Origin: Candidatus Krumholzibacteriota bacterium
GTDB taxonomy: Bacteria > Krumholzibacteriota > Krumholzibacteriia > JAJRXK01
DNA: 32,281 nucleotides
Direction of reading: 5' to 3'
NCBI GenBank assembly: GCA_024276305.1
Contig: JAJRXK010000021.1
Coordinates: 1 to 32,281 of the forward strand
This document shows positions 14,543 through 22,941 of the stretch, piece by piece. The notes under the pieces were generated by a model. It saw only the letters and a program-made list of their open reading frames with translations. It was not told the origin of the DNA and did not search any database. A program made the translations under genes and the position numbers. Every line of letters starts with the position of its first letter. The first letter of the stretch is position 1.

Positions 14543-14571
14543 AATATGACAAAAGCCCGAGCCGGGCGCAA
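14543..14571 (-). promoter_or_regulatory. Candidate tRNA-Arg promoter overlapping the trp terminator
   Basis: On the minus strand, TTGCGC (complement of 14566-14571) and CATATT (complement of 14543-14548; 4 of 6) are separated by 17 bases. The predicted start is about 20 bases before the tRNA. The spacer contains the trp terminator hairpin and its T-tract. Confidence 0.4.
14551..14567 (-). terminator. Rho-independent terminator of the trp operon
   Basis: On the minus strand, GCCCG, loop GCT, CGGGC and then TTTT: a five-base-pair GC stem followed directly by a T-tract, 16 bases after the trpB stop. It marks the end of the long minus-strand gene run. Confidence 0.7.
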
Positions 14572-14582
14572 CGAGCAATGCC

Positions 14583-15788
14583 TCAGCGGGGGTTGGAGTC
14601 GGCTTGGCGCACCTGATCGACGTCCTTGTCACCCCGTCCGGAAAGGTTCACCAGGACCAGGTCGTCTCGGCTCAGGGTGGGCATGAGTCGGTCCAGGTAG
14701 GCCGCCGCATGCGACGACTCCAGCGCGGGCAGCAGTCCCTCGCTTTCGCACAGGAGATGGAAGGCCGCCAAGGCCTCGGCGTCGGAGGCCGTCACGTAGT
14801 CGATGCGACCGATGGACTCGTAGTAGGCGTGTTCCGGACCCACGCTGGGATAGTCGAGCCCCGCGCTGACGCTGTGGGTGGGGAGGACATTGCCGTGCTC
14901 GTCCTGGAGGAGGACCGAACGGGTGCCGTGGAGGACTCCCACCTCTCCGGTGCAGAATCGGGCCGCGTGGTCGCCTCGACCCTCGCCCCGCCCACCGGCC
15001 TCCACTCCGACCATCCGGACTTCGTCGTCGGCGAGGAAGGCATGGAAGAGCCCCATGGCATTGCTTCCCCCTCCGACGCAGGCCACGAGGTGAGAGGGCA
15101 GTCGCCCGAATCGTTCGAGGACTTGGGCACGGGCCTCCCGGCCGATCACGCTCTGGAAGGTGCGGACCATCCAGGGAAAGGGATGCGGACCGAGGACGCT
15201 GCCGATCACGTAGTGGGTGTCGAGGACCGAAGCCACCCAGTCCCGGAGAGCCTCGTTGATCGCGTCCTTGAGGGTGCGAGCGCCGCTGTCCACCCCCACC
15301 ACTTCCGCTCCCAGCAGTCGCATGCGGTAGACGTTCAGGGCCTGCCGTTCCATGTCCACGGCTCCCATGTAGACCCGGCACTGCAGTCCGAGGGCAGCGC
15401 AGGCGGTGGCGGTGGCGACCCCGTGCTGGCCGGCCCCGGTCTCGGCGATGATGCGGGTCTTGCCCATGCGCCGAGCCAGGAGCACCTGACCCAGGGCATT
15501 GTTGATCTTGTGGGCGCCAGTGTGGGCGAGGTCCTCTCGTTTGAAGAGAATCCGCGCCGTGCCGTAGTGGCTTCCCAGCCGAGTGGCCTCGGTGAGGGCG
15601 GTGGGACGGCCCACGTAGTCGCGCAACAGAGCGGCGAGTTCGGCCTGGAATCCGGGGTCCTCCCGGGCTTCTCGGAAGGCGGCGCAGAGTTCGGTGAGGG
15701 GTTGCATGAGGGTCTCGGGGACGTAAGACCCTCCGAAGTCGCCGTAGCGCCCATTCTCTCCCAGTTGGGGGTCAAAGGCTGGCTGCAT
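14583..15788 (-). CDS. trpB: Tryptophan synthase beta chain
   Basis: About 401 residues, the usual length for TrpB1. It condenses indole with serine to form tryptophan, using pyridoxal phosphate bound to the lysine of [13 protein letters not shown] (K94). The N-terminal [19 protein letters not shown], the [12 protein letters not shown] loop, the PLP phosphate-binding [10 protein letters not shown] and the [20 protein letters not shown] segment are all present. ATG 15788 has GGAGG 9 bases upstream; ATG 15794 is the alternative. It overlaps trpF by 17 bases and is the last gene of the operon. Its usual partner trpA is not next to it. Confidence 0.97.
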   Translation of the reverse strand: MQPAFDPQLGENGRYGDFGGSYVPETLMQPLTELCAAFREAREDPGFQAELAALLRDYVGRPTALTEATRLGSHYGTARILFKREDLAHTGAHKINNALGQVLLARRMGKTRIIAETGAGQHGVATATACAALGLQCRVYMGAVDMERQALNVYRMRLLGAEVVGVDSGARTLKDAINEALRDWVASVLDTHYVIGSVLGPHPFPWMVRTFQSVIGREARAQVLERFGRLPSHLVACVGGGSNAMGLFHAFLADDEVRMVGVEAGGRGEGRGDHAARFCTGEVGVLHGTRSVLLQDEHGNVLPTHSVSAGLDYPSVGPEHAYYESIGRIDYVTASDAEALAAFHLLCESEGLLPALESSHAAAYLDRLMPTLSRDDLVLVNLSGRGDKDVDQVRQADSNPR

Positions 15789-16392
15789 GATCATCCGCCT
15801 CCCTGAGGACCTGGGCGAAGGCGCGGATCCGCTCGGGATCCTTGCGGCCGGGGCTGAGCTCCACTCCCGAGGACACATCCACTGCGAAGGGCCGCAGCTG
15901 CTCGATGGCCCGACCCACATTGGTCGGGTCGAGTCCCCCCGCGAGGAAGAGGCGCTCGCTGCGGGCCACGGTGGCGGCGGCCGCCCAATCGAAGGCCACT
16001 CCGCTCCCCGCGCCGCCGTCGAGGAGTCGAGCCCACGCGATTCCGGCCAGGCGAGGAGGGGGAAGGATGCCCCCCTCCACCACTGCGGCCTCCACCACTC
16101 GGACCGGCATGCGGCGCCAACTCTCTCCGGATTCCGCGCCGTGGAGTTGGACGAAGTCGAGGTCCAGAGAGAGGGCCAGGTCCTCGACCTCCTCCGGCGA
16201 CTGGTCGCGGAAGACGCCGACCAGTTCCACGCTCTCCCGCAAGGAGTCCAACCAGCCGAGGCGGGAGGGGTCGACTCTGCGGGGACTGCCGGCGGCGAAG
16301 ACCAGGCCCAGATAGTCCGCACCGGCGTCGACGGCGGCGCGGGCATCCTCTTCGGTGGTGATTCCACAGATCTTCAGGCGCGTCACGGGCAT
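15772..16392 (-). CDS. trpF: Phosphoribosylanthranilate isomerase
   Basis: 206 residues. It carries out the third step of tryptophan synthesis, isomerising N-(5-phosphoribosyl)anthranilate to CdRP. The TIM-barrel landmarks are present: the N-terminal [12 protein letters not shown] with the catalytic cysteine, [40 protein letters not shown] and [17 protein letters not shown] near the end. The start overlaps the trpC stop by 10 bases, and the end overlaps trpB, so translation is likely coupled. Confidence 0.96.
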   Translation of the reverse strand: MPVTRLKICGITTEEDARAAVDAGADYLGLVFAAGSPRRVDPSRLGWLDSLRESVELVGVFRDQSPEEVEDLALSLDLDFVQLHGAESGESWRRMPVRVVEAAVVEGGILPPPRLAGIAWARLLDGGAGSGVAFDWAAAATVARSERLFLAGGLDPTNVGRAIEQLRPFAVDVSSGVELSPGRKDPERIRAFAQVLREADDHAASL

Positions 16393-17207
16393 TCTCCCTT
16401 CTCCGATCCGACTCCGAAGAGTTCACGAAAGCGATGCTTCGGCCGGCCTCCACGCATCAATCCCTCCCCCACCAATGCGGCATCGACGGGGGCGGCACTC
16501 ACCGCCCGGGCGGAGCGTGGGGATCCGATTCCGCTCTCGGCCACCAGGACCTGGGCGGCTTGAGCCTGCTGCGCCCAGTCCAGCACCCGATCCAAGTCCA
16601 CTTCGAAGGTGTGGAGATCGCGGGCATTGAGGCCCAGGATCGGGACTTCGAGGTCCAGGAGCCGGTTCATTTCCGCGGCTCCGTGGGCTTCGGCCAGGAC
16701 CGCCATGCCCCAACGCTCGGCCTCCTCCTGACACCGGCGGAGCGAGGCATCGTCGTGGGCTGCGGCCAGCAGGAGAACGGCATCGGCTCCGTGGGCTCGC
16801 GCTTCGATCACCTGGATGGGTTCGAGGATGAAGTCCTTGCGCAGGAGCGGCAAGTCCACCGCTTCGCGCGCCAGGTGCAGATTGTGGAGGGAGCCGCCGA
16901 AATAGCGGGGCTCGGTCAGGACGGAGAGGGCCACGCAGCCCGCGGCGGCCAGATCCTGGGCGCATTGCCGAACATCGATGGACTCGCAAATCATTCCTGC
17001 CGAAGGGCTTCGGCGCTTGATTTCACCAATGACCCGAAGGGCGGGGGCATCCTCATGGCCCCGGCCGGGGCGGCGAAGGGCGGCGGCGAAGTCCCGGGGC
17101 GGAGGGGCGGCGGCGGCCTCTTCTCTCAGCCGCGCTCTTCGCTCCGCGTCGATGGACCGGATCCGCGCCCGGGTGGAATCCAGGATCTCGGCCAAGCGGT
17201 CGTTCAT
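16383..17207 (-). CDS. trpC: Indole-3-glycerol phosphate synthase
   Basis: 274 residues. It closes the indole ring by converting CdRP to indole-3-glycerol phosphate. Signature segments are VIGEIKRRSPSAG, SVLTEPRYFGGS, LPLLRKDFILEPIQV with its catalytic lysine, ILGLNARDLHTFEVD and VAESGIGSP. It is a stand-alone TrpC rather than a TrpCF fusion, because trpF follows as its own gene. ATG 17207 shares ATGA with the trpD stop. The frame is open upstream inside trpD, but that part is an out-of-frame shadow. Confidence 0.97.
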   Translation of the reverse strand: MNDRLAEILDSTRARIRSIDAERRARLREEAAAAPPPRDFAAALRRPGRGHEDAPALRVIGEIKRRSPSAGMICESIDVRQCAQDLAAAGCVALSVLTEPRYFGGSLHNLHLAREAVDLPLLRKDFILEPIQVIEARAHGADAVLLLAAAHDDASLRRCQEEAERWGMAVLAEAHGAAEMNRLLDLEVPILGLNARDLHTFEVDLDRVLDWAQQAQAAQVLVAESGIGSPRSARAVSAAPVDAALVGEGLMRGGRPKHRFRELFGVGSEKGECP

Positions 17208-18232
17208 GGTCGAGCTCCGCTCTCCGCTCGGGTGAAGCGGACGAAGGCTTCGAGGGTCTTCGCCGCCGCGCCACTTTCGATTGCGGCGCGAGCCCGGTCG
17301 ATCCCTTCTCCCAAATCGGCACTGGCCTGAGCCACCCACAGCGCGGCCCCCGCGTTGAGGACCACCACGTCGGCGGCGGCACCTCTCCGGCCGGAGAAGA
17401 GCTGGCGTACGAGGGTGGCATTCTCCTCGGCACTGCCTCCGCGAAGGGACTCGGTCGGGTGAGGCCCCAGACCGTAGCGGGCGGGCTCGACCACGATCTC
17501 TTCGATCCGGCCGTCTCTCGAGAGGCGGGCATCGGTGGGCGCGCAGACGCTGAGCTCGTCGAGACCATCGTGTCCGTGGACCACCAGGGCTCCCCGAGAT
17601 CCCAGACGACGCAGAACCTCGGCCATGGGGTCGAGGAGTTCGCGGCTGTAGACTCCCAGGACCTGGAACTCGGCCTGGGCGGGGTTGGTGAGCGGACCCA
17701 GCAGATTGAAGACAGTCCGGATCCCCAGGGCCTTGCGGGTGGCCGCGGCGTGGCGCATGGCTCCGTGGAGGGCCGGGGCGAAGAGGAATCCGATGCCGAC
17801 CTCGTCGACGCACCGTCCGACCGCCTCCGGGCTCAGGTCCAGCTTGGCCCCCAGAGCCTCGAGGAGGTCGGCGCTGCCGGCTCGGCTGCTCACCGCACGG
17901 TTGCCGTGCTTGGCGACGGCTTGGCCTGCGGCCGCGACCACGAAGGCGGTCGCGGTCGAAATGTTGAAGGTATGCGCGCCGTCTCCCCCGGTCCCACAGG
18001 TGTCGACCACCGGTCGCCGCGAACAGGGAATGGAAGTGGCATGGTCACGCATCGATCCGGCGAATCCCGCGATCTCCTCCGCGGTCTCGCCCTTGAGTCG
18101 CAGCGCCACCAGGAAGGCGCCGAGCCAGGCAGGGTCTGCGTGGCCCTCCAGGATCTGGTGCATGCAATCGGTCGCCTGATCCGCCCGGAGCGATCGTCCG
18201 GCGAGGAGGGATTCGAGGATCTCGGAGTTCAT
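17204..18232 (-). CDS. trpD: Anthranilate phosphoribosyltransferase
   Basis: 342 residues. It transfers the phosphoribosyl group of PRPP to anthranilate. The family hallmarks are the VVDTCGTGGDGAHTFNIST glycine-rich loop, AKHGNRAVSSRAGSADLLEALG, and the FNLLGPLTNPA segment. It stands alone and is not fused to the glutamine amidotransferase, which is the separate trpG just upstream. ATGA overlaps link it to trpG on one side and trpC on the other. Confidence 0.97.
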   Translation of the reverse strand: MNSEILESLLAGRSLRADQATDCMHQILEGHADPAWLGAFLVALRLKGETAEEIAGFAGSMRDHATSIPCSRRPVVDTCGTGGDGAHTFNISTATAFVVAAAGQAVAKHGNRAVSSRAGSADLLEALGAKLDLSPEAVGRCVDEVGIGFLFAPALHGAMRHAAATRKALGIRTVFNLLGPLTNPAQAEFQVLGVYSRELLDPMAEVLRRLGSRGALVVHGHDGLDELSVCAPTDARLSRDGRIEEIVVEPARYGLGPHPTESLRGGSAEENATLVRQLFSGRRGAAADVVVLNAGAALWVAQASADLGEGIDRARAAIESGAAAKTLEAFVRFTRAESGARP

Positions 18233-18834
18233 GCTTCACCTCGTTCGGCGAAGTTCGCGCAGATCCTCAGGAAGTTGTGAAGCAGTCCCTCTCCCTCCGC
18301 GGTCAGGATGGATTCGGGATGGAATTGCACGCCCCAGCTGGGGGCCTCTCGGTGGCGTAGGGCCATGATCTCGTCGTCGGGGGTCCACGCCACCACTTGG
18401 AGTTGGGGGGGAAGGCTCCGTCGCGGCACCAACAGGGAGTGGTAGCGGGTGGCCTCGAAGGGATTGGGCAATCCTTCGAAGAGGCCCTGCCCGGTGTGCA
18501 GAATGGGAGAGGTCTTCCCGTGGAGGATGCGCTCGGCCCGCACGACTTCGCCTCCGTGGACCATGGCCAAACTCTGATGCCCCAGGCAGACGCCCAGCAT
18601 GGGGACCTTGGCGTGGAGCCGCCGCAGGACTTCCAGGCTGACGCCGGCTCCTTCGGGCCGGCCAGGACCCGGAGAGATGAGGACGCCGTCCTTGGGTCGC
18701 GACACGATCCGGGTCACGGTCCACTCGTCGTTGCGCACGACCTCGATGCGGGCGCCCAAGCTCCCCAGGAGTTGGACCAGGTTGAAGGTGAAGCTGTCGT
18801 AGTTGTCGATGACCAGGATGCGGGGAGGACTCAT
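18229..18834 (-). CDS. trpG: Anthranilate synthase component II (glutamine amidotransferase)
   Basis: 201 residues. It hydrolyses glutamine and passes ammonia to TrpE. The class I amidotransferase triad is visible: Cys in MLGVCLGHQSLA, and His and Glu in WGVQFHPESIL. The N-terminus ILVIDNYDSFTFNLVQLLG and the SPGPGRPEGAG loop fit TrpG/PabA. The same fold can also serve PabB in folate synthesis; location directly after trpE favours tryptophan, and a dual role is possible. The ATG at 18834 overlaps the trpE stop as ATGA. Confidence 0.95.
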   Translation of the reverse strand: MSPPRILVIDNYDSFTFNLVQLLGSLGARIEVVRNDEWTVTRIVSRPKDGVLISPGPGRPEGAGVSLEVLRRLHAKVPMLGVCLGHQSLAMVHGGEVVRAERILHGKTSPILHTGQGLFEGLPNPFEATRYHSLLVPRRSLPPQLQVVAWTPDDEIMALRHREAPSWGVQFHPESILTAEGEGLLHNFLRICANFAERGEA

Positions 18835-20312
18835 GGGATCAGCCCCCTCTCCGCCATGGCCACCGCCGCTTGGGCCGCTCCGGCCTTCTCGTGGGTTTCC
18901 TCCCACTCGCGGGCCGGCCGAGAGTCGAGGACGATGCCGGCCCCCACACCCAGTCGGGCGCGGCCGTGGGCACAGCTCAGGGTGCGGATGGCGATGCAGG
19001 TGTCCATGTTTCCTCCGAAGCCGAAGTATCCCACCGCCCCGGAATAGATGCCGCGTCGCCGCCCCTCGATCTCGTCGATGATCTGCATGGCCCGGACTTT
19101 CGGGGCGCCGCTTACCGTTCCCGCGGGAAAGGTGGCCCGCAACGCATAGAAGCAGTCCTGGCCGGAGCCGAGTCGACCTTGGACGTGACTGACGAGGTGG
19201 ATGACATGGGAGTACTTCTCCACTCGCATGAATTCGGTGGTCTGCACGCTGCCGTATTCGCAGACCCTGCCCAGGTCGTTGCGTCCGAGGTCCACGAGCA
19301 TCACATGCTCCGCTCGCTCTTTTCCGTCGGCCAGCAGGTCCTCGATGCGCGCTTGGTCCTGCCCTTCGTCGTGGCCTCGTCGTCGAGTTCCGGCGATGGG
19401 ACGCACCACCGCGCGATCGTCCTCGACGCGGACCAGGACCTCGGGCGAAGCCCCCAGAAGCTGTTCTTCCCCGTCGTCGAGATAGAACATGTAGGGACTG
19501 GGATTGATGCAGCGCATGGCCCGATAGACGTCGAGAGGCGAGGCTCCCAACGAACATTCGAGTTCGTGACTGAGGACGACCTGAAAGATCTCTCCGGCCT
19601 CGATCGCGCGTTGGGCCTGGCGTACGCCGCCTTCGAACTTGCGCCGAGGAGTGTGGCTCTTCCATCCCCGGAATGCGGCGCGGGGCGGCGATGGCGGGGG
19701 AAGAGAGCGGGCCAACCCCTTCTCCAGACCGTCGAGGCGAGCCTGGGCTGCCTCCCAGGCCTGGGACACATCGTCCTCGACGAGGGCGCACACCACGAGT
19801 TTCACGGTGTGGCGGAGATTGTCGAAGACCACGAGCTCGGTCACCAATTGGAGGTCCACTTCGGCGCGCGGCGGAGCGGCCGGAGGCGGAAGGTGGGGAA
19901 TCCTCTGGAGTCGCCGCACCACCTCGTAGTCGAGACGACCGACGGCGCCCCCGAAGAATCGAGGCAATCCCTCGATCGGGGCGGCGCGAAATCGGGAGAG
20001 CCAGCGCTGGACCGCCACCAGGGGATCGGCGCACTTCCACTTGCGCCGCCGTCCTCCCCATCTCAACTCGGCGCGGTCGCCGAAGGTGCGGAGGCGGCCC
20101 TCGGGGGCTGCGCCCAGGACCGAATAGCGCCCCCAGGTCTCGCCTCCGGCCACAGACTCGAGGAGGAAGCCCGGACCTCCCTGGGTGAGGCGGCGATAGG
20201 CGGAGACCGGAGTGTCCTCGTCCAGAAGGAGTTCGCGCACCACCGGAACGAGATTGTATCGCCGGGCCAGTTGCCCGAAGCGCCGGCGGTTGGGAAGACA
20301 GGAGTCGGTCAT
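18831..20312 (-). CDS. trpE: Anthranilate synthase component I
   Basis: 493 residues. It converts chorismate and ammonia to anthranilate, the committed step of tryptophan synthesis. The FLLES motif near residue 50, which binds tryptophan for feedback inhibition, is kept. So are the catalytic blocks PIAGTRRRG, VMLVDLGRNDLGRV, TFPAGTVSGAPKVRAM and YSGAVGYFGFGG. The ATG at 20312 shares ATGA with the recN stop, so no leader peptide or attenuator can sit in front of it, and control by trpE-proximal attenuation looks unlikely. Confidence 0.97.
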   Translation of the reverse strand: MTDSCLPNRRRFGQLARRYNLVPVVRELLLDEDTPVSAYRRLTQGGPGFLLESVAGGETWGRYSVLGAAPEGRLRTFGDRAELRWGGRRRKWKCADPLVAVQRWLSRFRAAPIEGLPRFFGGAVGRLDYEVVRRLQRIPHLPPPAAPPRAEVDLQLVTELVVFDNLRHTVKLVVCALVEDDVSQAWEAAQARLDGLEKGLARSLPPPSPPRAAFRGWKSHTPRRKFEGGVRQAQRAIEAGEIFQVVLSHELECSLGASPLDVYRAMRCINPSPYMFYLDDGEEQLLGASPEVLVRVEDDRAVVRPIAGTRRRGHDEGQDQARIEDLLADGKERAEHVMLVDLGRNDLGRVCEYGSVQTTEFMRVEKYSHVIHLVSHVQGRLGSGQDCFYALRATFPAGTVSGAPKVRAMQIIDEIEGRRRGIYSGAVGYFGFGGNMDTCIAIRTLSCAHGRARLGVGAGIVLDSRPAREWEETHEKAGAAQAAVAMAERGLIP

Positions 20313-22036
20313 GCCTTCTCCCGTCGGCTCCGCGGAGCCCTGCGGAGTTCGCGGACCAGCTCTCGTCCTGGACCGACTTCGCCCCCGATCATGCGGAGCA
20401 GTTCTTCTTCGCGATCGCTGTCGGAAAGGGCGCGGATCTCGGTGGTGGTCCTGTGGCCATCGGTGGTCTTGGTGGCGAGGAGGTGAAGGTCGGCGGCGGC
20501 GGCGACGGCGGGGAGATGGGTGATCACCAAGACCTGGCTCGCATCGGCGAGGGCGCGCAACCTTCGGGCCAGAGCCGGCCCCAGATCCGCCCCCAGACCG
20601 GCATCGACTTCGTCGAGGAGGAGCAGCGTGGGATGATGGTGACCGGCGGCGATGCTGCGCAGGACCAATCCGATTCGACTCAGTTCTCCCCCACTCGCCG
20701 TCTGCTCCACCGGACCGAAACCCTCCCCCGGATTGGTTCTCACCAGGAGTCGCACCGCGGTCGGTCCGTCGGCCCGCGCCACCACCGGGCGACCATCGAT
20801 CTGCACCGTGGCCGCGTCGTCCGCGGGATCTGCGACCTGCCCTTCGAAGTCGAAACGCAGTGCCGCTCCCGGCATTCCCAATTCCTCGAGCAATGGAGCG
20901 GCCTCTCTCTCGATGTGCCGGGCCTCTCGCCGCCGCGCCTTCTGCAGGGCGACGCCGAGCTGTTGGAGTCGCGCCCGGACCTCACGATCTTCGGCCTCGA
21001 GTTCGGCCGGAAGCTCTTGGCCATCGTCGAGACTTCCGACGTCTCGCAGGAGGCGGTCGCGGAGGTCGACGAGCTCGGATTCGTTACGTCCGTACTTGCG
21101 GCAGAGTGACTCGAGTTCGGTCAGACGTCGTTGCTTCTCGTCGAGGAGCTCCGGCGAGAGTTCTCGGTCGAGACCGAAGAGTTCGAGATCTCGACAGAGC
21201 TCATCCACCAGCTCGACCGCATGAAAGAGTTTCTCCCGCGCCTCGGCGATCTCGTCGATCGCTTCGGAACAGGGTTCGAGGGCAGCCTGACTCCGGCGCA
21301 ACTGGGCGAGAGCTCCGATTTCTTCGTCACTCAGCCGCAGCGTCGCCTCTTCCACGTGCTCGGCCAGGCGAGCACCGCCCTCCAGGCGGGCGACTTCGGC
21401 CCGTAGGGTGGCCATCTCCGATCCGTCGATCTCGGCCTCCTGCAATTCCCGGAGTTGGTAGCGGAGCAGGTCCGACTGGTCCCGGAGCAGACGCTGGCGC
21501 TCTCGGTGCCGCTGGATGCGGGCGCGCGTCTGCCGCAGCGCTTCGAAGGCCTCCCTCCACTCCTGCAGGCATTGGCGAGCCGTGCGGTTGCCGTCCAGCC
21601 ACTGCACATGAGCCCGCCGATCGAGAAGGGCGAGTTGTTGGTGCTGGCTCTGGACCTCGATGAGTTCATCGCAGATCGCCTCGAGAAGAGCTGCGGACGC
21701 CAGACGGGCGTTGACCCAGGCGCGGCTGCGGCCGTTGTTCCACTCGCGTCGCAAGACCAAGATCGCATCCGAGGAAGCGGCGATCCCATGACGATCCAGA
21801 ACCGCGGAGGCCTGAGGATGGGATGAGAGGTCGAAGAGCGCTTCCGCCCACGCCGCCCGCTCTCCGGAACGGAGCAGGCCGGGATCGATCTTCTCTCCCC
21901 GGATCCAGCGGATGGCTTCGACCACCAAGGACTTGCCGGCGCCGGTGCTGCCGCTCAGGACATTGAGTCCCTCCCCCAATTGCAGGGTCACCTCCGCCGC
22001 CACGGCCAGGTTGTGCAGCCGGATCTCCAACAACAC
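20309..22036 (-). CDS. recN: DNA repair protein RecN
   Basis: About 575 residues, an SMC-like ATPase that acts early in double-strand-break repair. The N-terminal LNVLSGSTGAGKSLVVEAI is Walker A. A long coiled-coil middle (about 150-370, rich in Glu, Arg and Leu) follows, then the ABC signature ASGGELSRIGLVLRSI, Walker B TLLLLDEVDAGLGAD and the VITHLPAVAAAADLH end segment. GTG 22036 is the best start, two bases after the nadK stop; two TTG codons follow it directly. nadK followed by recN is a common order. Its own stop overlaps trpE. Confidence 0.95.
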   Translation of the reverse strand: MLLEIRLHNLAVAAEVTLQLGEGLNVLSGSTGAGKSLVVEAIRWIRGEKIDPGLLRSGERAAWAEALFDLSSHPQASAVLDRHGIAASSDAILVLRREWNNGRSRAWVNARLASAALLEAICDELIEVQSQHQQLALLDRRAHVQWLDGNRTARQCLQEWREAFEALRQTRARIQRHRERQRLLRDQSDLLRYQLRELQEAEIDGSEMATLRAEVARLEGGARLAEHVEEATLRLSDEEIGALAQLRRSQAALEPCSEAIDEIAEAREKLFHAVELVDELCRDLELFGLDRELSPELLDEKQRRLTELESLCRKYGRNESELVDLRDRLLRDVGSLDDGQELPAELEAEDREVRARLQQLGVALQKARRREARHIEREAAPLLEELGMPGAALRFDFEGQVADPADDAATVQIDGRPVVARADGPTAVRLLVRTNPGEGFGPVEQTASGGELSRIGLVLRSIAAGHHHPTLLLLDEVDAGLGADLGPALARRLRALADASQVLVITHLPAVAAAADLHLLATKTTDGHRTTTEIRALSDSDREEELLRMIGGEVGPGRELVRELRRAPRSRREKA

Positions 22037-22038
22037 GA

Positions 22039-22941
22039 TCAGGACCTGCCGGGATTCGACGCTCGGCGTCCATTGGGCGTGCGGGCCACGCTTCCCCAAT
22101 GGAGCTTCTCCTGGATGATCTGGTAGAGGTTTCGCCGCGGCATCCGCAGGAAGTAGGCATATTCCTCGGCTTGGGGAATCCGCAACACATCTCCGGATTG
22201 AACCCTGTGGCTCACCTGACCATCGCCGGTGATGTGCGCTTCGTCGCAGTCGTGGAGACGAATCTCCACCTCGCGTTCGGGATCGAGGATGAGCGGACGC
22301 ACCCCGAGGGTGTGCGCGCAAATGGGAGTGAGCAGGAGCGCGTTCATGGTGGGATCGACGATGGGTCCGCCGGCCGAGAGGTTGTAGGCGGTGGATCCCG
22401 TGGGCGTGGCCACGATCATTCCGTCGGCGAGATAACGTCCGATGCGGATGCCTTCGATCTGGACCTCGAGGTCGATGGCGCGGGGAATGGCCCCCATGTT
22501 GAGAACGATGTCGTTCAGCGCGGAGGTCGAGAACTCCATCGTTCCCTCCCGCCACAACTCCACCGCCACCCGGCGTCGCTTCTCGAGGAGATAGTCCCCG
22601 TCGTGGAGCGCACGCACGGTATCGGAAATCTCTTCGACGCGGACTTCGGTCAGAAAGCCCAGGCTGCCCAAGTTGATTCCCAGAAGTGGAACCTCGGTGC
22701 CCCGGGTGAGTCGGGCCGCGCGGAGGAAGGTGCCATCGCCTCCGAAGCTGGCCAGCACGTCGATCTCCCCCACGAGCTCCTCGGCGGTGGTCGAGGCGAT
22801 GTCGAGGTCGAGGCAATTGCGGACCTCATGGTGCGTGAGGGCCTCGATTCCCACGCTGCGCACCGCGGCCACGAAGTCGGAGATGGCCGTCGCCACTCCG
22901 GGTTTCTCGAAATTCGTCAGGATGCCGATGCGTTCGATCAA
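22039..22941 (-). CDS. nadK: NAD kinase
   Basis: 300 residues. It phosphorylates NAD to NADP with ATP or polyphosphate. The GGDGT motif (in LASFGGDGTFLRAAR), LGINLGSLGFLTEV, the ALNDIVL motif and MIVATPTGSTAYNLSAGGPI are all present. The start is a TTG at 22941 directly abutting the dxs TAA stop, with GGAG 6 bases before it, so re-initiation after dxs is likely. Confidence 0.96.
   Translation of the reverse strand: MIERIGILTNFEKPGVATAISDFVAAVRSVGIEALTHHEVRNCLDLDIASTTAEELVGEIDVLASFGGDGTFLRAARLTRGTEVPLLGINLGSLGFLTEVRVEEISDTVRALHDGDYLLEKRRRVAVELWREGTMEFSTSALNDIVLNMGAIPRAIDLEVQIEGIRIGRYLADGMIVATPTGSTAYNLSAGGPIVDPTMNALLLTPICAHTLGVRPLILDPEREVEIRLHDCDEAHITGDGQVSHRVQSGDVLRIPQAEEYAYFLRMPRRNLYQIIQEKLHWGSVARTPNGRRASNPGRS

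Noticed and set aside
20280-20340. Trp leader peptide, T-box or attenuator before trpE
   Set aside because: There is no untranslated space: the recN stop overlaps the trpE start.
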